From NCBI RefSeq assembly GCF_009727055.1, contig NC_052350.1, positions 24,321,330-24,385,329 of the forward strand: a stretch of 64,000 nucleotides of DNA, read 5' to 3'. Under the pieces are notes generated by a model. It did no database searches, was not told the origin of the DNA, and saw nothing but the letters and a program-made list of their open reading frames with translations. Of the stretch, positions 57,812-64,000 are shown one piece after another. The position numbers were made by a program, and so were the translations under genes. Position 1 is the first letter of the stretch. Each line of letters begins with the position of its first letter. The stretch comes from Benincasa hispida. Lineage: Eukaryota; Streptophyta; Magnoliopsida; Cucurbitales; Cucurbitaceae.

Positions 57812-58754
57812 GAAGGTTTTTGTCCCAATTTTAATTTTCCAGGATTGAATTTATAGTTAATGGTGCGTTTTGCATTCGGTATTTTATTCATGTGGATGAA
57901 TGTATGGAATGAATGGTTTGCAATTGTGGACATTATAATATTTAAAACATTGTATAATGCATGAACATGCTTAATGAAACATACATCAAAATAATATAAC
58001 ACTTATATCATGATGCATGAGCATGCTAATAAAGTCATGCAAAATAAAATATAATATTTATATTAAATATAATACATGAAAATGTTTATCCTAAGGTGGG
58101 ATTTTAAATCCATATGACATACATTATGAAATATAAATTCATCCAATATACATACATCAAATGTATAATAAATTAACCAACAAATATTGGACCAAATTTT
58201 GGCACCCTAAAATTTAACTAAAATAATATAACTAATTTATATTAATTTAATTAATTAAAAATAAATGAAATTACAAAATAAAAGAATTTTTTTGCAAAAA
58301 GTCGGAGATAGGACTCGAACTCACGACCATTGGACTCCTCGTGCGCGCCTGTGAAGCTTGGAGCGTTGCTATGATTGGGGGGGGGGGGGAGAAGTAACGC
58401 CTATGGATATCGTCGCATTAACTTGCCTTGCAGCGTCATGACGATGAAGTCTAGAAACCTTTTTTTTTTTACAGCATTTTTGTTTTGAACTTAGATCGAA
58501 AGCCTCTGTATTTCACCAATCTCTTCAGCAACTCTTACTCCTTGATCGACATGGACTTACAAACTCAATAACAAAAATTAAATGCCTAAAAAAACAACAG
58601 GCCCCGACATTTTAATTACATTAAAACGTAAAGCTAAGTGCCAAAAAATATAAACATCTAATATTGCAAACCTCACATTTAAATGCAGATTAAAACCAAC
58701 CTTTCTAAATTTATTTTCGTTTAAAAAATATGTAAACACAGAAATGTAAGTATT
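57812..58754. other. Facing copia leaders, head to head
   Basis: The left part (57812 to about 58200) resembles the start of a plus-strand leader (GGTGCGTTTTGCATTCGG near 57860). The right part up to 58754 belongs to a minus-strand leader with its own PBS. The junction lies in between and could not be placed exactly. There is a G13 run at 58377-58389 and a pol-III B-box-like GTTCGAGTCC on the minus strand at 58311-58320. No frame is supported. Confidence 0.5.
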
Positions 58755-58769
58755 GGCTCTAATACCAAT
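58755..58769 (-). other. Primer-binding site, family B (-)
   Basis: The plus-strand GGCTCTAATACCAAT is the complement of ATTGGTATTAGAGCC, adjacent to the LTR end at 58770. Confidence 0.8.
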
Positions 58770-59091
58770 TGAAGGAATTAAATTCCCACAAAATTGTGAG
58801 ATCGCCTTGCATTTAGTTTTTTTCGATTTGTGGAAAAAAAACACAGCAGTCCACACAAGAAGAACAAAGGATAAACATCAAAATCAACATGCTATAGAAA
58901 AAGAAGAAAAGGGATAGAAGGACCTTGCATTTGTTGAATCTCCATGTTCTTGTAAATTCCTCTCCCTTGTCCCACGAACACCTTTTGAACGATCAAGGAC
59001 ACCACCATAAGAATAACCTTGTTATTCTTTAGGACTCCAAGGGTTAGATGTGTGGTCCTTAGCACTTGGAAGAGGAAGAGGTAGAGAGAAT
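58770..59091 (-). repeat. Third family-B LTR, part 1
   Basis: Starts TGAAGGAATTAAATTCCC and matches 31256-31600. It is interrupted at 59092 by a family-C LTR; TSD AGAAT at 59087-59091. Confidence 0.82.
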
Positions 59092-62000
59092 TGTTGGGTT
59101 TTATATCCTAAAACTCGTGGTTTGTAAACAATAGTACTTATTCTGAAAATTCAATAAGTTGTTATTGAATAGATGTTTTGCTTATTAGAAATCCAATAAA
59201 CCTAAAAGTCCCTTGACTATTACATGAGTACTTGAACTTTATGTGGAGACATAAAAGTGGATCAGGTTCGAGTATATAGTCAAAATGATCTATAGTATAT
59301 GAATAAGGTTGGGTGCCTTATTCTGGTAACACTATTGGATGCGGTCTGTCTGTAGTTGTTACAAAGTATTGTAAAGTGTTACAAACGAAATGATCCTAAT
59401 TCGTACATGTTATGACATGAAGAGTGGGGATGTCATTGTGTAAAAGGGTTTGTACAAGATCAGACCAAAAAATTAGTCACTCTTACTTTATAACGTTGTT
59501 TACTGTTTAAGACTGACTATTTCAAAGCGATGACCTAGGTAACTTGACCTTAATCCTGAGCTAACTATGAACTCCTGTTTATTCAGAATTATCCTTAGAT
59601 GAGGGTTGGCTCAACAGCGCCGGCTCAATAACCTCCCATTTCAGGGGTAAGACTGGATAGATAGCTGGGGACATAGGGTGCAAGAAGGAATTCACCTCTA
59701 CCCGCTTTTAGGGATAGTAGAGAGGTTGTTCCCTTAAGTGCTGATTTTGGGTCTTGAACAAGAGGCCCCACCCTCTCTTTGGCCTGAGAGAGACTCGGTT
59801 TGTTGATTGGATCACAAATAAATTGTTCATTAGAGGATCGATGGGACTTAAGGAACAAGAGGTAATCTCGGGGGTAAAACAGAGATTTGACCCAGCTATT
59901 ATTACGAACAACCTGTGCAGGGTTAACTTACTAATCATGGTTATATCGAGTGGACATAATACATCTACATGTTGGATCAACACCAACACGCAGTGAAAGG
60001 AAACATGATCCATAAGCACTTTAATTCATTAATTTTGGTTGAAAAGAAACATGCTAAAAACAGAGTATAATAGGTTTCAAGAACATACCTTGGCTGAACC
60101 AACGAAATCTCTATTTCCAATTGCAAAATTCTCTGAATCCTTGTGTAGACCACCACAAGATCTTCTCTACTATCCTCTTGGTGCTCTAGATTAAGTTGTG
60201 GGATTCAATATAAGCTGGAATCAAAGGGAATATGGAGAAAGCTCACTGAACCAACCCATTGAAGAACACCTTCTTCATTCGAATTTTTCAGCAAAAATTC
60301 AACCGGTTCATCATCCCTTTCTTCACTACAATCTCTTCAATATATTGCAGACTATCATGCAAAGAGATGTATTGCATGGGATGCAACTCATGCTTGAAGT
60401 AAAACAAAGGAGAAAGTGGGTTCATCATCCCTTATTCAAGCCCCAGAATCAGCACTTAAGGGAACAACCTCTCTACTATCCCTAAAGCGGGTAGGAGTGA
60501 ATTCCCTCTTGCATCCTATGTCCCTAGCTATCTATCCAGTCTTACCCCTGAAATGGTAGTCATATTGAGTCGGCGCTGTTAAGTCAACTCTCACCTATGC
60601 AAATCTAAGGCCAATCCCAGATAAACAGGAGTTCATAGTTAGCTTAGGATTAAGGTCAAGTTACCTAGGTCATCGCTTTGAAATAGTCAGTCTTAAACAG
60701 TAAACAACGTTATAAAGTAAGAGTGACTCATTTCGTGGTCCGATCTTGTACAAACTCTTTTGCATAAGGATACCCCACTCCTCATGTCCAACATGAATGA
60801 ATTAAGATCCCTTCGTTTGTAGCACTTTATAACTCCTTGTAACAACTAAAGTTCAGGTCGTATCCAATAGTATTACCAGAATAAGGTACCCAACCTTATC
60901 CATGTACTATAGATCATTTTGACTATTTACTTGAACCTGATCCACCTTTATGTCTCCACATATAAAGTTTAAGTACTCATCCAATAGTCAAAAGACTTTT
61001 AGGTTTATTGGATCTATTTAAGTAATAGATCTATTCAATAACACCTTTATTGAATTTTCAGAATAAGCTCTATTGTTTACATACCACGAGTTTTAGGACA
61101 TAAAACCCAACACTACAGTGAGGGGAGTTCAACTATGGGCTTTAGTGGAGTGACCTATTAATTAACGAATGGGGGTTAATTCGGTCTAATGAGTTTAGCC
61201 AATTAATCTTGGATCGTTGGAGCCCATGATCTGTAGGTTCGCGAGGTCTCCCTACTAGCTTGTAAATGGATTAACTCTAGAGTAGTGTGATAAGTTAATT
61301 TGAAACGTTCAAATTAGAATTAAAGAAGTTAGTAATTATATGAGATATAATTACACATTTAATTTAGGAATTAAACGAAATTGGAGAATTAATATTTAAA
61401 TATGATTTAAATTTATGAAGGTGGATTTGTGTAAAATTAATTTAATATTTGATATTAAATTAATTAGAATTATTTAAATTGTTTAAATAATTATTTATTA
61501 GAAAATTAATTTACGAAATTAATTTTTAAAAATTAATAATCTTTTATTTTTGAAATCAAATTATTTTTCTAAAATCAAATTTGGATTTTCAAAATGGAAA
61601 AAATAAACAAATGGAAAAATGGTTTTTCCATTATCATCTTCAAGTAGCTCACTCATAACCCATCATCTTTGAGTTTCAATTACTCCAAGCATGAGCTGCT
61701 TCTCATGCAACTATCTTCTTTGCATGATGGTCTGCAATATATTGAGAAGATTGGAGTAAATTTGAGGCATGCAATCAGTAGAATTTTTGCTGAAAAATTC
61801 GGTTGAAGAATGAGTTCTTCAAGTAGGTTGCTACTGTAAGTTATCCTCTAAGTTCTCTTGATTCAAGCTTATTTTGAGTTTCATAACTTAATCTAGAGCA
61901 CCAAGAGAATAGTGGGGAAGATCTTGGGGTGGTCTACAATGAGATTTGGAAAGATTTGCAGCTGGAATCGAGATTTCAAGAGGACTACAAATGTATGACT

Positions 62001-62109
62001 TGAAACCCATTTATTTATGCAAGAGCATGCTTTATATTCTACCAAAATTAATGAATTAGAGTGCTTAATGATCCTTGTTGCTTCCACTTTGTGATGATAC
62101 AATCCAACA
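59092..62109 (+). mobile_element. Family-C solo LTR (+), with nested inverted solo LTR
   Basis: TGTTGGGTTTTATATCC to CAATCCAACA, with TSD AGAAT on both sides (59087-59091, 62110-62114). Without the nested insertion the LTR is about 1.87 kb. There is no interior, PBS or polypurine tract, so it is a solo LTR left after LTR-LTR recombination. Confidence 0.87.
59970..61112 (-). mobile_element. Family-C solo LTR (-), inside the plus-strand copy
   Basis: In sense it starts TGTTGGGTTTTATGTCC at 61112 and ends GTTGATCCAACA at 59970. TSD CTACA flanks it (59965-59969, 61113-61117). It is 1143 bp against ~1.87 kb for its host, with an internal deletion near 60418-60440. Confidence 0.87.
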
Positions 62110-62114
62110 AGAAT

Positions 62115-62138
62115 TTGCTGAAAGCGTAGAGAGAAATT

Positions 62139-62170
<32 letters not shown>

Positions 62171-62714
62171 GCATAATGAAAAATTCTTGCCCTAAATGGG
62201 CTACAAAGATATATTTATATGGAGAAGGGTTAACTCTTTCTTCAAGCATTTCCTTTTCCACTTTTAATGCTAATTAATTAAATAACCCTTATTTAATTAA
62301 TTGGCATACTAATTAAATAAGCATATATTAAATCCTATTTAATATATAGTTAATTAATTAACATATAAACATCACATATTTATGTGTATTCACCTCTCTA
62401 ACATTATAATTAATTAATTCTTCATGAATCTAATTCACATGAATTTAATATGTGAATCTCATTCAAATATTTCTCTCTTACATAATTTGGATTATAGATC
62501 ACATTTATAATTAACCATTATATATTAATCTCATTAATACAAAATTCTCTCAATTAATTCTCTCAATTCAAATTTTATGGACCTACAAATTAAAAGCTCC
62601 AATGATGTGAGATTAGTTAATTAAACTCTTTAATTAAATTAGTCAATGTTCATTAACTACCAATCATTCCACTAAAGACCGATAGCTGCACTATTCACAT
62701 TGTAGATATATTTC
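62115..62714 (-). repeat. Third family-B LTR, part 2
   Basis: Resumes after the family-C insertion; contains a T tract (~27 Ts, 62145-62171) absent from the other copies. It ends at 62714 where a family-D LTR starts, about two thirds of the way along the normal LTR. Confidence 0.8.
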
Positions 62715-64000
62715 TATTGGGGTAGATGCCCTAAATCTCGTAGGGTCCTATAGTTTTTAAACATTGTTAAACAAACTCATTAAGTATTTAATAAAATATA
62801 TGATATTTTATTCATTGTCTATAAAATATATGATATTTTAGTTGCATTAACCACAAACCAATAAACTAACATCCAAGGTTATCTTTGTAATTTAAACATG
62901 TATGTAGAGACATATGGGTGGATCATGTTTAAGTGATAACCTAAATTTTCTATAGTAGACGGATAAGTTGAGTACCTTATCCTGGTGACACTACGAGTAT
63001 GGCCTGTTTTGTAGGTGTTAAAATTATTGTAAAGTGCTACAAATGATCTGATCCTGACCATTCATGTATATACATGCGAGCGGGGATATTCTACATAAAG
63101 GAATTTGTATAAGATCGGACCACGAAATGTTTAGTCTCATTATATAACGCCATTTATAATAGAGACTTACATTTCACTAGGATGACCATAGGTAACATGA
63201 CCTGAATCTTGAGTGAGTTTGAACTCCTGCTCATGAGGGCGATCCTTTTATTTGTATGGGTGAGAGTTGCCAGATCGTCGATTCAACTAGCCTACCATTT
63301 TGGGGATTCGTCTGATTGAGGAGCTGGGAACACAACTACACAAGATAGAATTCACTCCTTCCTTGAGGCAGAGGTAAGTAGATAAATTGCTCCCTTAAAG
63401 GTTGATTCTGGGTTTTGAACAATGTGGCGCCACACCCCCAAGAGGGGTTTAGTCATAGTTGGACTATGATCTATTGTTTATTAGAGGGATTAGTGGTACT
63501 TAAGAAGTTAGATGTAACTTCAGGGGCAAAATGGTAATTTGACCTAGCTGTACTTACGAGCAATTTGTAAAGGGTCATCGTACTGTTGATTGGTTATATC
63601 CAATGGACACAGAAATATATCTGTAATGCAAAGAGTGCAGTTATCGGTCCTTAATGGAGTGCCTGACAGTTAACGGATGGTGAATAATGTAATTAAAAAG
63701 TTTAATTAATTATTCATGTACCATTAGAGCTTCAAGCTACAGGTCCATGAGGTCCCCTTGGTAACTCAATAGGATTTAGTTGAGAATCAGTTTTTCGACT
63801 AATTTGAATTGTTCAAATTAACAGAGAGATTTAATTATATATGATATAATTAAGTTGTTTCAATTATATGTGATATAATTGTCATAATGTATTTGATATA
63901 TTATAACTTAATGGAAGGAAATAAATATTTTAATGAGATTCAAATATAGTTTCTATGAATTGGATTCATAGTTGTTAAGTTTAATATAAATAAGATTTAT
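62715..64000 (+). repeat. Family-D copia LTR (+), continues past window edge
   Basis: Starts TATTGGGGTAGATGCCC (a TG to TA change is likely). It shares ordered blocks with families A-C, for example GTATAAGATCGGACCACG, GAGACTTACATTTCACT, TTGTTTATTAGAGG and ACAGAAATATATCTGTA. Its 3' end and any interior lie outside the window. Confidence 0.75.

Overview
The window looks like nuclear DNA of a flowering plant, probably a eudicot. The evidence is its AT-rich spacer, Ty1/copia and chromodomain Ty3/gypsy LTR retrotransposons primed by initiator-methionine tRNA, a CACTA transposon, and hAT-like and other MITEs. I lean towards Cucurbitaceae, but only from general resemblance of the repeats. I recognise no host protein-coding gene, rRNA or tRNA gene and no CRISPR. 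Nearly every stretch with coding character is a decayed transposon gene, so this is a transposon-dominated, probably heterochromatic segment.

Layout. (1) 1-8.5 kb: AT-rich spacer with several MITE-like copies. One is split by a 4.56-kb CACTA element (1445-6006, TSD CAA) that keeps subterminal repeat arrays and only a broken piece of the transposase-associated domain. (2) 8.5-13.4 kb: a copia element (TSD GCTCC) whose middle was replaced by the 3' half of a second copia element. (3) 14.3-19.7 kb: a copia element on the minus strand, every domain decayed. (4) 19.7-22.7 kb: AT-rich spacer. (5) 22.7-30.3 kb: an almost pure alternating CA/CG array of about 1.87 kb, split by a 5.8-kb chromovirus (23094-28882, TSD CCGCA). 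(6) 30.3-31.3 kb: unassigned LTR-like remnant. (7) 31.3-64 kb: a nested pile of related copia families with long (about 2-kb) LTRs in both orientations.

Nesting order in region 7, from target-site duplications and interrupted repeats. A minus-strand family-B LTR (31256-31949 plus 54387-55519) was invaded by a plus-strand family-A element (31950-54381, TSD TTTCT). That element carries a complete minus-strand family-A element (36225-50122) in its middle. The minus-strand element in turn carries an 8-bp-TSD hAT-like MITE (37537-38332) in one LTR and a 2.78-kb solo-LTR-like insertion (41583-44363, TSD TCTTG) in its integrase region. Further right are a truncated family-B LTR, a plus-strand LTR/PBS stub facing a minus-strand PBS/LTR, and a family-C solo LTR (59092-62109, TSD AGAAT) that itself contains an inverted family-C solo LTR (TSD CTACA). 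A family-D LTR runs off the right edge.

The observations that go beyond a repeat catalogue are these: a dense array of CGATCG-centred palindromic phrases in the leaders and LTRs of family A; a duplicated polypurine tract conserved in three elements; two single-N positions each lying exactly between identical 93-bp and 89-bp direct repeats (assembly joints); recurrent head-to-head arrangement of LTR-PBS-leader units; and the retroelement inside a large potential Z-DNA tract. Identities were judged by eye; no alignment or database search was run.
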